Shown here piece after piece: positions 1 to 7,049 of a DNA stretch of 7,173 nucleotides. The first letter of the stretch is position 1. Each line of letters begins with the position of its first letter. This stretch comes from Blastocatellia bacterium (GTDB taxonomy: Bacteria; Acidobacteriota; Blastocatellia; Pyrinomonadales; Pyrinomonadaceae), in the NCBI GenBank assembly GCA_013695495.1, contig JACDAK010000230.1, positions 1 to 7,173 on the forward strand, read 5' to 3'. Below the pieces are notes generated by a model, which worked only from the letters and a program-made list of their open reading frames with translations, ran no database searches and was not told the DNA's origin. Made by a program: the position numbers and the translations under genes.

Positions 1-10
1 TAGCAGGACA

Positions 11-24
11 TTGTTGATCAACAA
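11..24. promoter_or_regulatory. Perfect 14-bp palindrome abutting the antiporter start codon
   Basis: TTGTTGATCAACAA equals its own reverse complement and ends at the base before the ATG at 25. As RNA it could form a five-pair AU-rich stem with a GATC loop. It lies between a weak AGGA Shine-Dalgarno-like stretch (5-8) and the start codon. As DNA it could be a dimeric repressor operator; as RNA it could affect initiation. Both roles are inference. The upstream promoter is outside the window, so its relation to a transcription start cannot be judged. Confidence 0.35.
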
Positions 25-1707
25 ATGAATCTTGAAAGTATCTTTACGGGCAATCCTTTCGTCGAGTTTGCCATTATTCTCTTTCTGGCCGCACTTTTGG
101 GAGCTGTCGGCCAACTCCTTCGCCAGCCGCTGATCGTCGTGTTCATTGCCCTGGGCATTCTTGTCGGCCCATCGGTGCTGAACATCGTTGAATCAAGAGA
201 GAACATTCATTTACTAGCAGAGATCGGCATCGCCATTCTCCTGTTTATCGTTGGTCTCAAGCTTGATCTGCGCCTCATAAAATCTACGGGAAAGATCGCG
301 CTGTTCACCGGGCTTGGCCAGGTGATCTTTACATCGGTCATCGGGTTCGGAATCGGTATCCTGCTGGGCTTTTCAACTCTGCACAGCTTTTATATCGCCG
401 TCGCGCTTACGTTTTCAAGCACGATCATTATCGTCAAGCTCTTGTCGGATAAGAAAGAGATCGACTCGCTGCACGGGCAGATCGCCGTCGGGTTCCTGAT
501 CGTTCAGGACATTGTTGTGATCCTCGTCATGATCATTCTGTCAGCCCTCGGGCGACAGGGGGAAGCCTCCGTCCCACGCGAGATCGGCCGCACGGTCATT
601 TCGTCGGCCGTCCTGCTTGCAATTACATTCGTCATGATCCGATGGATCATTCCCTTGATAGGCAAGTTCCTTGCCCGCTCACCCGAGCTGCTCACATTGT
701 TCTCGATCGCATGGGCTGTGGCATTGGCGGCATTCAGTATATTGATCGGGTTTAGCGCCGAAGTAGGAGCGTTCCTTGCCGGGGTTTGTCTGGCAACGTC
801 ACCGTACAAGGACGCGATCAGCGGACGTCTGGTCAGCCTTCGCGACTTTCTGCTGCTGTTCTTCTTCGTTAACCTCGGGGCAAATCTGGACTTGGCGGCC
901 ATCGGCGGACAGATCCCGGCCGCAGTAATCTTTTCGCTCTTTGTGCTCATCGGTAATCCCATCATCGTCCTAATAATCATGGGGTTCATGGGCTATCGAA
1001 AGCGTACGGCCTTCCTAGCCGGGCTAACCGTCGCACAGATCAGCGAGTTCTCTCTGATATTCGCGGGGCTTGGCCTGCAAGTCGGCCATATCGATGAGGA
1101 AACCGTCGGGCTGATCACGCTTGTCGGGCTGATAACAATCGGAATCTCGACATATCTCATCCTTTACTCCGGACCGATCTACGAAAGGCTCTCACCGTTC
1201 CTGCGTGTGTTCGAACGCTCGCACCCTTTCCGCGAAGACGAAACGAAGCTGAAAGAGAAGAAAGAATTTGACGTGATCATCTTCGGATTAGGGCGCTTTG
1301 GAGGTTCGATAGCAGATTCACTTGATCACCACCCCGACGTCAGCTATATTGGTATCGACTTTGATCCTCAGGTTGTCCATCAACGAAGCGAAAGGGAAGA
1401 GAACATCATCTACGGCGACCTCGAGGATCCCGAATTACTGGAGCACGTGCCCTACGAAACGGCCAAGTGCATCGTCAGTACCGTGCCGGAGAGCAGCTTC
1501 TCCGTCGGGCTTCTCCACGAGTTGAAGGAACGCGGGTACAAAGGCCGCGTGTTCGTCACGGCAGCGCGGGAAGCGGATCTCGAAGTCTTGGAAAAGACCG
1601 GCCACGAGCACATACTCATGCCGCATCGAATGGCGGCAGAAAACCTATACTCGATACTGATCGAGAAAGTATTGGCAGATAAAGACGACGACGAACAAGC
1701 AAAATAA
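25..1707 (+). CDS. Kef-type CPA2 cation:proton antiporter with RCK/TrkA-N domain
   Basis: Inner-membrane monovalent cation/proton exchanger of the CPA2 (KefB/KefC) family, 560 residues. Roughly residues 12-382 are a string of about 12-13 hydrophobic segments. The family signature is visible: GLKLDL near 77-82, the SST stretch at 131-133, the core acidic pair Q161-D162 (the QD form typical of Kef proteins, where NapA has DD), and AQISEFSL at 337-344. After a charged linker (about 383-414) comes a Rossmann TrkA-N domain (about 415-530) with GLGRFG at 421-426 and the acidic ribose-binding residue D445. The fold suggests gating by a bound nucleotide. No KefF/KefG-like partner is present, and no separate TrkA-C domain is evident in the short tail. 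Family membership is near certain. K+ rather than Na+ as substrate, and glutathione control as in E. coli KefC, are not shown. The ATG at 25 is the first residue of a normal-looking N-terminus. The gene is probably co-transcribed with the downstream exported protein. Confidence 0.93.
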   Translation: MNLESIFTGNPFVEFAIILFLAALLGAVGQLLRQPLIVVFIALGILVGPSVLNIVESRENIHLLAEIGIAILLFIVGLKLDLRLIKSTGKIALFTGLGQVIFTSVIGFGIGILLGFSTLHSFYIAVALTFSSTIIIVKLLSDKKEIDSLHGQIAVGFLIVQDIVVILVMIILSALGRQGEASVPREIGRTVISSAVLLAITFVMIRWIIPLIGKFLARSPELLTLFSIAWAVALAAFSILIGFSAEVGAFLAGVCLATSPYKDAISGRLVSLRDFLLLFFFVNLGANLDLAAIGGQIPAAVIFSLFVLIGNPIIVLIIMGFMGYRKRTAFLAGLTVAQISEFSLIFAGLGLQVGHIDEETVGLITLVGLITIGISTYLILYSGPIYERLSPFLRVFERSHPFREDETKLKEKKEFDVIIFGLGRFGGSIADSLDHHPDVSYIGIDFDPQVVHQRSEREENIIYGDLEDPELLEHVPYETAKCIVSTVPESSFSVGLLHELKERGYKGRVFVTAAREADLEVLEKTGHEHILMPHRMAAENLYSILIEKVLADKDDDEQAK

Positions 1708-1713
1708 AGGAGG
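1705..1713 (+). promoter_or_regulatory. Strong Shine-Dalgarno site overlapping the antiporter stop, far from the next ATG
   Basis: TAAAGGAGG includes the antiporter stop codon TAA (1705-1707) and is a near-ideal Shine-Dalgarno sequence. The next ATG (1741) starts 28 nt after its last base, leaving 27 nt between, far beyond the usual 5-10. No ATG, GTG or TTG lies at a normal distance. Between them, AGCTT (1716-1720) and AAGCT (1723-1727) can pair as a small hairpin, which would shorten the effective distance. Termination-reinitiation coupling with the antiporter is the simplest reading, but this is inference. Confidence 0.5.
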
Positions 1714-1740
1714 ACAGCTTTTAAGCTAACTGAATCAACC

Positions 1741-2490
1741 ATGAAGATATTCAAATCAACCCCGAATATTGCCCTGATCGCTTTTGTGCTGTTCGCAGCA
1801 GCTTCGGCCGAGGCGCAGACGGCTACTCATAAATGGAGCGACTTTGTCTGTGAGTATTCGGGAACCTACGACACAAAGCGTTATACCAAGGCCGAGATCG
1901 AGGGGACCGGGCGGCTGTATGCGATGAGCGGGTGGTCGCCGTTGGGGTTCTCTGCCACAGTATGGAACTACGCCGACATCGGAGATCTGGATATCGCCGA
2001 GCTTGAGCGGGAATACAAAGACAAGCGGGCGGAGCTTGTGAATCTGAAGCTGGTCAAGGGCGAGTATTGGGAGGGCGTACGGCAACGTAAGCTGAAAGAG
2101 CTGGACGAGTTTTATCGCCTCTCCTCGGTTACAGCGCGAGCCTATCGCGAACCCGCGGTGCTTCGCAGCTATGAGGGAGCGGCCGCCTGCAAGAAGCAGT
2201 TCGCCGAGCCGATAATCGCGGGCGGCGAGAGCCTTATCAAGGCATGGGAGGCGGTCAACAATGCCTCTCGCGCCGTTAATGCGGACCCCGAGCGGCTAAA
2301 GCGGGAATTCGAACAGCAGAAAGCCTCGCCCGACCGCCTCAAGTTTGCACTCGTCGAGACAATGTCTTTTGGCTGGTGGAATTGTGCAAACAACGAACGT
2401 CCATACCACGAACCCGACCACGAAGCCCACGATCGCGAGTTTAAAAAGCTTTTCACCAAGATCAAAGAGCTGGGATGTGACGAGCCATAG
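1741..2490 (+). CDS. Exported protein of unknown function with four cysteines
   Basis: 249 residues; I do not recognise the family. The N-terminus is a classic Sec signal peptide: basic MKIFK, a hydrophobic core at about 9-22, and an A-E-A site before Q26. The cysteine is not at the cleavage site, so it is not a lipoprotein; a periplasmic or secreted product is expected. The mature part has an aromatic, possibly beta stretch (about 31-80), then a long charged, probably helical region (about 84-135) and further helices (about 160-205). Exactly four cysteines (37, 150, 215, 246) could make two disulfides. A short acidic-histidine stretch (H223, H227, H230) might bind metal, but this is weak. 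The gene lies 33 nt after the antiporter stop, in the same frame, with its ribosome binding site at that stop. Same-strand position suggests co-expression with the antiporter, but no functional link is proved. The ATG start is chosen because it gives an intact signal peptide. Confidence 0.8.
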   Translation: MKIFKSTPNIALIAFVLFAAASAEAQTATHKWSDFVCEYSGTYDTKRYTKAEIEGTGRLYAMSGWSPLGFSATVWNYADIGDLDIAELEREYKDKRAELVNLKLVKGEYWEGVRQRKLKELDEFYRLSSVTARAYREPAVLRSYEGAAACKKQFAEPIIAGGESLIKAWEAVNNASRAVNADPERLKREFEQQKASPDRLKFALVETMSFGWWNCANNERPYHEPDHEAHDREFKKLFTKIKELGCDEP

Positions 2491-2530
2491 GGGAAAACCG
2501 ACAGCGACGGGGATGTTATGGGCCGAGTAA

Positions 2531-2563
2531 CCAGGGATTCCCAAAGCCTCATCCCTGGGCTTT
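2531..2563 (+). terminator. Probable terminator of the antiporter/exported-protein transcript
   Basis: CCAGGGAT (2531-2538) and ATCCCTGG (2551-2558) form a perfect eight-pair stem with a 12-nt loop. A T-rich run, GCTTTATTAT, follows on the + strand. A competing six-pair stem, AAAGCC (2543-2548) with GGCTTT (2558-2563), overlaps it. The T tract is interrupted, so efficiency is uncertain. Read on the minus strand the stem is followed by TTACTCGG, without a U run, so it is a poor terminator for uvrC. Confidence 0.5.
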
Positions 2564-2564
2564 A

Positions 2565-4442
2565 TTATCTGTCCCTTTCAGGGACTCTGGCATCATCGGC
2601 TGCGGGAGGTTTGGCCAAGGCTCGTTGGTTTTCGAAGTGGGTGGCTATCTCTTGAGCGGCCTTTTGGCCGACGTGGGGGCGGAGTTCTTCGACTTTTGCA
2701 CGGGCGATCCGCTCAATGGAGCCGAAGTTCTTTAACAGTTTTAGCTTGCGCTTCTCCCCGATGCCGGGGATCTCAGACAGCTCCGAGGTGAAATCGCGTT
2801 TCTCGCGGCGTTTTCGGTGAAATTCCAAAGCGGTCTTGTGTGTTTCTTCGCGGATGTTGAGAATCATGCGAAACGCCAGCGAGTTGCGGTCGAATGGGAT
2901 AGGTTCGTTCTCGCGTCCGCGTATGAGCAGGTGCGAGATCTGCGTGTGCCGCTTGGGTGGTTTGACCAGGCCGACGAGCATAATTTGTTCAAGATCGAGT
3001 TTGCTCATAGCCGCGGCGGCCGCCGAAAGCTGGCCCTTGCCGCCGTCGATAAAAATTAGCTGCGGCAGGGGTTTTTGTTCTTCGAGCGAACGTCGGTAGC
3101 GGCGATAAACGGCTTCGTGCATGGATGCAAAATCGTTTGAGCCCTCGACCGTCTTGATAATGAACCTTCGATACTCCTTCCGGGCGGGTTTCCCGTTCTC
3201 AAAGACAACGATCCCGGCAACGTTCTCGGCCCCTGAAATGTTCGAGATGTCGAACGACTCTATCCGCTCGGGGAAATAAGAAAGCTCGAGCATTTCCTGC
3301 ATCTCCGCGAGAACCTTCTCGGCATCGGGCTTGAGTACGCGGAACCTCTGCTCGAACGCCACCTTTGCATTGGTCTCGACAAGGGCGACAAGCTCGCGTT
3401 TCTTGCCTCGACGCGGGTCGAGGATCTTCACGCGGCGACCGCGTCGCTCTGTCAGAAGCTGTTCAAGGAGCTCGCGGTCGTCGAAATCCTGCGGCACGTG
3501 GATCTCTAGCGGCACATAATCGGTCGAATAATATTGTACGAGAACCTCGCCGAGGAATTTTGAGCCGTCAAAAGATTCGTCGTCGGGCAGATCCTCCCAA
3601 AAGAACTCTCGCCTGCCAACGATGCGGCCTTCACGCATAGTAAAGAGCTGAAGGGCGAGCCGCTGGTTCTCGCGATAGAATCCGAAGATATCGACATCGC
3701 GGTCGGCGAGGGTCGCCATCTTTTGCTGGTCGCCCAAAGCGAGGACCGTGCGATGAAGATCGCGGTACTTGGCGGCTAGCTCGAACTTGTTCTCTTCTGC
3801 AAACTTCCACATCCGGCGTTCCAGATCATGGGCTAGCTCTTTATTCTTTCCGTCAAGGAGCGTCTTAACATCGCGGGCGGCCTCCAAATATTCTTCCTGC
3901 GTGCACAGATCTTTGACACACGGGCCGAGACATCGTTTAAGGTGATATTCAAGGCACGGACGGGGTAACTTTCCATCGATCTCGATGTCACAAGTTCGTA
4001 GCTGGAATGCACGGTTTACGAGGTTCAAGGTCTTTCTTGCGAGAACGGTCGGCAGGAAAGGGCCGTAGTAGCTGGAACCATCGCGGGTGAACTTCCGGGT
4101 TATGACGACCTTGGGAAAGGGTTCGTTCGTGAGCTTTAGATGCGGATATTGCTTGTCATCTTTTAGCATCACGTTGAAGCGGGGTTTGTGCTTCTTGATC
4201 AGGTTCGATTCGAGCACGAGAGCTTCTACTTCGTTGTCGACAACAATAAATTCAAAGTCGTCGATAAGTTTGACGAGCCGGCGGGTTTTTATGTCGTGGT
4301 TGCGCGAAGAATGGAAGTACTGGCGGACACGATTGCGAAGGTTCTTGGCTTTGCCGACATAGAGGATCTTTCCCCGGTCATCCTTATGAAGATAGATGCC
4401 GGCCGAGGTGGGAACCGATTTAAGCTTTTCGGCAAGTTCCAT
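2565..4442 (-). CDS. uvrC: UvrABC nucleotide excision repair endonuclease subunit C
   Basis: 625 residues; the dual-incision nuclease of bacterial nucleotide excision repair. It joins the UvrB-damaged DNA complex and cuts on both sides of the lesion in the cytoplasm. The N-terminal GIY-YIG nuclease (3' cut) shows GIY at 15-17, YVG at 28-30, catalytic R36 and metal ligand E78. Four cysteines, C151, C163, C171 and C175, match in spacing those reported to hold an iron-sulfur cluster in E. coli UvrC. A UVR domain (about 203-238) is the UvrB contact. The RNase H-like domain (5' cut) shows SFDIS with D398, D437, IDGGKGQL with D466, and H535 in EETH, the expected catalytic set. A helix-hairpin-helix DNA-binding region with LSEIPGIGEKR (555-565) closes the protein. 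Length is normal for the family and nothing is missing. The ATG at 4442 gives the standard N-terminus; no clear Shine-Dalgarno precedes it. The gene converges on the exported-protein gene and diverges from tsaC, so it is probably monocistronic. Confidence 0.98.
   Translation of the reverse strand: MELAEKLKSVPTSAGIYLHKDDRGKILYVGKAKNLRNRVRQYFHSSRNHDIKTRRLVKLIDDFEFIVVDNEVEALVLESNLIKKHKPRFNVMLKDDKQYPHLKLTNEPFPKVVITRKFTRDGSSYYGPFLPTVLARKTLNLVNRAFQLRTCDIEIDGKLPRPCLEYHLKRCLGPCVKDLCTQEEYLEAARDVKTLLDGKNKELAHDLERRMWKFAEENKFELAAKYRDLHRTVLALGDQQKMATLADRDVDIFGFYRENQRLALQLFTMREGRIVGRREFFWEDLPDDESFDGSKFLGEVLVQYYSTDYVPLEIHVPQDFDDRELLEQLLTERRGRRVKILDPRRGKKRELVALVETNAKVAFEQRFRVLKPDAEKVLAEMQEMLELSYFPERIESFDISNISGAENVAGIVVFENGKPARKEYRRFIIKTVEGSNDFASMHEAVYRRYRRSLEEQKPLPQLIFIDGGKGQLSAAAAAMSKLDLEQIMLVGLVKPPKRHTQISHLLIRGRENEPIPFDRNSLAFRMILNIREETHKTALEFHRKRREKRDFTSELSEIPGIGEKRKLKLLKNFGSIERIARAKVEELRPHVGQKAAQEIATHFENQRALAKPPAADDARVPERDR
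2571..2585. repeat. Short perfect inverted repeat in the last uvrC codons
   Basis: GTCCCT (2571-2576), a three-base TTC loop and AGGGAC (2580-2585) form a six-pair hairpin within the final codons of uvrC (encoding V-P-E-R-D). On the uvrC mRNA it sits just before the stop and is followed by AGATAATAAAGC, without a U tract. It might protect the 3' end or be chance. Confidence 0.35.
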
Positions 4443-4568
4443 TAGATGGAGTTTAACTTATTGCGGGTGTTGAATCGAAAAAGGGTGGGTTGGCGGCTGG
4501 TCGGAGTTTCTTAATCTGTTACGATTTGCGAGGTTTTGCGTTAGGCGGGGAGTTGGGCGACACTTTTG
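4443..4568. promoter_or_regulatory. Divergent control region between uvrC and tsaC
   Basis: This 126-bp non-coding stretch separates two divergently read genes, so promoters for both should lie here or just inside the genes. I see no convincing consensus promoter. The best + strand pair is weak: TTGGCG (4490-4495), 16 bp, TAATCT (4512-4517). A purine-rich GGGGAG (4547-4552) precedes the tsaC ATG by 16 nt, rather far for a ribosome binding site. No LexA-like operator (CTGT-N8-ACAG) or GAAC-N4-GTTC is present, so no SOS control of uvrC is visible. Confidence 0.4.
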
Positions 4569-5501
4569 ATGGTGCGGACGAAACTTACAAAAGACCCGGC
4601 GGATGCTGCGAAGGTCATAAACCGGGGCGGACTCGCTGCGTTTCCGACTGAGACGGTTTACGGGCTGGGTGCAGGCGTGTTTGACGAGGCGGCGATCGGT
4701 AAGATCTTTCAGGCGAAAGGCCGACCGCAGGATAATCCGTTGATCGTGCATATTGCGAGGGTCGAGGACATTGAGCGGCTTGCCGTGAACGTGCCCGCGT
4801 ATGCCCGCGCCCTAATTGCGGAACACTTTCCGGGACCGCTGACGATAGTGGTGAAGAAGCGGGCTGAGGTGCCGGAGTCGGTGACGGCCGGGCTTGATTC
4901 GATAGGGATAAGGATGCCGAGTGCGGAGCTTGCCCGCGAGTTTCTTTCGAAGTGCGAGATGCCGGTGGCGGCTCCGTCGGCGAACCTTTCGGGCCGGCCA
5001 AGCCCGACGACGTGGCAGGCCGTGTTGGAGGACCTTGACGACAGGGTTGATTGCATCTTGAAGGGAGATCCGACGGACGTGGGGATAGAGTCGACGGTCG
5101 TGGATTGTACGGGGGACGTGCCGGTGATATTGCGGCTGGGTGCGTTGAGCTCGGGGGAGCTTGGCTTGAATATCGTGCGAGGTGACGACGACGCGATGGG
5201 GGCTTTGAAGAGCCCCGGGTTACGTCATCGGCACTATTCGCCGAGTGCGCGGGTGATGTTGGTCGACGATCTGAAGCTGCTGCGCGGCGGCGAAAATGTT
5301 GCGTTCATTGGCTTGCGTACGCTGGGCGTTGAGATGGGATATGCGGTCGTTTGCCGTAACGAGCGGGAATATGCCCACAAGGTTTTTGAGTTCTTTCGCG
5401 AATGTGACCGCCGCGGCATCGAAACCATCTACTGCGAAACGGTTTGGGAAGGCGGCATCGGCGCGGCTCTGATGGACCGCCTTAGACGTGCGGCCGAGTG
5501 A
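4569..5501 (+). CDS. tsaC: L-threonylcarbamoyladenylate synthase, Sua5 type (tRNA t6A synthesis)
   Basis: 310 residues. This cytoplasmic enzyme makes threonylcarbamoyl-AMP from threonine, bicarbonate and ATP. TsaD with TsaB/TsaE then transfers the carbamoyl group to A37 of ANN-decoding tRNAs. The YrdC domain (about 8-200) shows FPTETVYGLG (25-34), KGRP (50-53), NPLIVHI (56-62), PGPLT (88-92), RMP (115-117), APSANLSG (135-142), ESTVVDC (174-180) and RLGA (189-192). The Sua5 linker SPGLRHRHYSP (215-225) follows. A compact C-terminal Sua5 domain ends in the usual MDRLRRAA (302-309). It is thus the longer, two-domain Sua5/YwlC form, somewhat shorter than typical Sua5 proteins. A TTG at 4566 is directly upstream in frame; the ATG at 4569 is preferred. 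By eye its codons favour G in the third position more than the antiporter gene does. The gene faces away from uvrC, and its stop touches that of the glycosyltransferase. Confidence 0.96.
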   Translation: MVRTKLTKDPADAAKVINRGGLAAFPTETVYGLGAGVFDEAAIGKIFQAKGRPQDNPLIVHIARVEDIERLAVNVPAYARALIAEHFPGPLTIVVKKRAEVPESVTAGLDSIGIRMPSAELAREFLSKCEMPVAAPSANLSGRPSPTTWQAVLEDLDDRVDCILKGDPTDVGIESTVVDCTGDVPVILRLGALSSGELGLNIVRGDDDAMGALKSPGLRHRHYSPSARVMLVDDLKLLRGGENVAFIGLRTLGVEMGYAVVCRNEREYAHKVFEFFRECDRRGIETIYCETVWEGGIGAALMDRLRRAAE

Positions 5502-6995
5502 TCAGCGAAGCGTGACGGAGGCGATCGCCACGTGGGTGTTGTCGGCGATGACCTGGACGTTGAGCTCCGGGCTGCTGCGAAGGTCGTCGAGATGGCGGAG
5601 GGGGACAATGACTATATATTCACCGCGAAAAGTGTCGCGGATCTGGTCTGCGATAAGCTCGGGCTCTTGAAACTCTTTCTGTGCGCCATCCTCGGTTCGC
5701 ACCAAACGCCCCGCGGCATAATATTCTGCGTTGTGCGACACATGGCGAAAGCCTATGACATTCGCGTCGTGATGGCCTGCCTCGTCGGCGGTTTCAATCA
5801 ATCGCTTGACGGAGTCTGCATCAGCGTAGCGGGGTACTGCAAAGATAAGAAGGCCGAGAATGACCAGATACATACCGACCGCGGCTGTCTTGATGAGCAT
5901 CTCGCGTTTGGCCGAACCCTGCATAAAGCCGCGGATATAAAGCCAGGTAAAAATGACTGCTCCCGGCACGGCCGGCAGGATGTACCCCGGTAGCTTTGAG
6001 CCTGAAAAAGAAAAGAACACAAGCGGGACGAGCATCCAGGCGACGGAAAACCGTATGAGGGTAGCGTGCTCGGGTTCCTGCGGGGTTGCCGCCTTGTTGA
6101 ACAAGCCTTTAATAGATCGGTAAACACCTGCAAGATAGAACGGCGTCCAAGGCACAACAAACAGGGGGATGATCACCCAAAAGAACCAGAAGGGTTGCGG
6201 GTGACGATACTTGTTCGAGGTATAACGCTGGAAGTGATGCTGTATGAAGAACTCGTCGATGAACTCCTGACCGTGGCGAAGGTACATCGGCAGATACCAA
6301 ACGGCCCCGACCGCAAGCGTTATAATTGCGCCCCAGAATAGGCTAATGATAAAGACCCTTGAAGGAAATCTGCGCGAGATAACAAAATAAAGGCCGATGA
6401 TCGCCAGCGGAAGCACGGCACCGACAAGGCCTTTGGCCAACAGCGCCACACCAATGAAGAAATAGAGCCCGATGAGCGGAAGGGTTGCCGCGGTGTCCTG
6501 CGAACGTCGGTCATATATATAGAAGCATGCGAGGGCCGCCGTGACGGGGAACGTGAGGATAATGTCGAAGCTCGCACCCCGGGCGAAGACGATCAGGCCA
6601 AGGCTGGCGGCTGCGATCAAGGCGAGCCAGTTGGCAAATTGGATCGCGCGGGTGCGATCCTGTGCGTGATAATAGCCGACGAACCAGAGGCTTGTGACCG
6701 TGCCAAGACCGAAGAGTGCCGAGCCAAAGCGGGCGGCGAACTCCGATATGCCGAAGACGTGAAAAGATGTGATCTGAAGCCAATAAAGTAGTGCGGGCTT
6801 TTCGAACCAGTTGAAACCGCCGAGCGTGGTAGTGACCCAATCGTTGCGGTAAAACATTTCACGTGCCACCTGTGTGTAACGAGGTTCATCGGGGCCGATG
6901 AGGGGGATCGTCAAGCCAAAGAAATAGACAAAGACTGTGAGAGCGGCGGCTGCGATCCAAAAGATGGTGAGGTTGCGTTGGTTCGTCGTTGTCAT
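5502..6995 (-). CDS. ArnT/PMT-like family 39 membrane glycosyltransferase
   Basis: 497 residues from the ATG at 6995. It is an inner-membrane glycosyltransferase of the GT-C/GT39 type. Family members move a sugar from a polyprenyl-phosphate donor to lipid A, glycans or proteins on the periplasmic side. After the first membrane helix (about 9-31), the periplasmic loop carries the GPDEPRY motif (34-40) with the expected acidic pair D36-E37 and a following VAREM. Other family features are FEKPALLYW (64-72), ARGASFD (138-144), LLAKGLVG (185-192) and SGSKLPGYILP (331-341). There are about ten or more hydrophobic segments up to residue 388, then a soluble C-terminal region of about 105 residues. 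Acceptor and sugar cannot be deduced, so no arnT symbol is given. The frame stays open 43 codons upstream, to 7124. I reject that extension because it overlaps the divergent oxidoreductase gene and adds a non-family N-terminus. No clear Shine-Dalgarno site precedes 6995. The gene converges on tsaC with zero spacing. Confidence 0.93.
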   Translation of the reverse strand: MTTTNQRNLTIFWIAAAALTVFVYFFGLTIPLIGPDEPRYTQVAREMFYRNDWVTTTLGGFNWFEKPALLYWLQITSFHVFGISEFAARFGSALFGLGTVTSLWFVGYYHAQDRTRAIQFANWLALIAAASLGLIVFARGASFDIILTFPVTAALACFYIYDRRSQDTAATLPLIGLYFFIGVALLAKGLVGAVLPLAIIGLYFVISRRFPSRVFIISLFWGAIITLAVGAVWYLPMYLRHGQEFIDEFFIQHHFQRYTSNKYRHPQPFWFFWVIIPLFVVPWTPFYLAGVYRSIKGLFNKAATPQEPEHATLIRFSVAWMLVPLVFFSFSGSKLPGYILPAVPGAVIFTWLYIRGFMQGSAKREMLIKTAAVGMYLVILGLLIFAVPRYADADSVKRLIETADEAGHHDANVIGFRHVSHNAEYYAAGRLVRTEDGAQKEFQEPELIADQIRDTFRGEYIVIVPLRHLDDLRSSPELNVQVIADNTHVAIASVTLR

Positions 6996-7020
6996 TTGGT
7001 GCAAGTTAACGGAAAATGAA

Positions 7021-7049
7021 AGTATCACCGAAATCCGCACCCTATTCAA
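7021..7049 (-). promoter_or_regulatory. Candidate sigma70-type promoter for the glycosyltransferase
   Basis: Read on the minus strand, TTGAAT (-35; plus-strand 7044-7049) is separated by exactly 17 bp from GATACT (-10; plus-strand 7021-7026). Each hexamer matches the consensus at four of six positions. Transcription would start near 7014, giving a leader of about 19 nt before the ATG at 6995. The geometry is good, but the sequence alone does not prove it. The -35 box nearly touches the start codon of the divergent oxidoreductase, so the two genes could interfere or be co-regulated. Confidence 0.4.

Noticed and set aside
504..989. 161-codon open frame antisense to the antiporter
   Set aside because: Low-complexity, Arg/Thr/Ser/Met-rich translation typical of the complement of membrane-protein codons; the plus strand carries a clear CPA2 transporter.
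1730..1744. Possible tiny leader peptide starting at CTG before the exported-protein gene
   Set aside because: Only four codons long, with a weak start codon 16 nt from the Shine-Dalgarno; no support beyond an open frame.
4443..4568. Possible SOS (LexA) operator upstream of uvrC
   Set aside because: Neither a CTGT-N8-ACAG nor a GAAC-N4-GTTC type box is present between uvrC and tsaC.
5520..5529. GGCGATCGCC palindrome resembling the cyanobacterial HIP1 element
   Set aside because: Only one copy was seen in the window, inside codons of the glycosyltransferase; HIP1 is defined by high genome-wide frequency.
5532..5993. 153-codon open frame antisense to the glycosyltransferase
   Set aside because: No recognisable motif or ribosome binding site, and it lies wholly within a well-supported gene; treated as a shadow frame.
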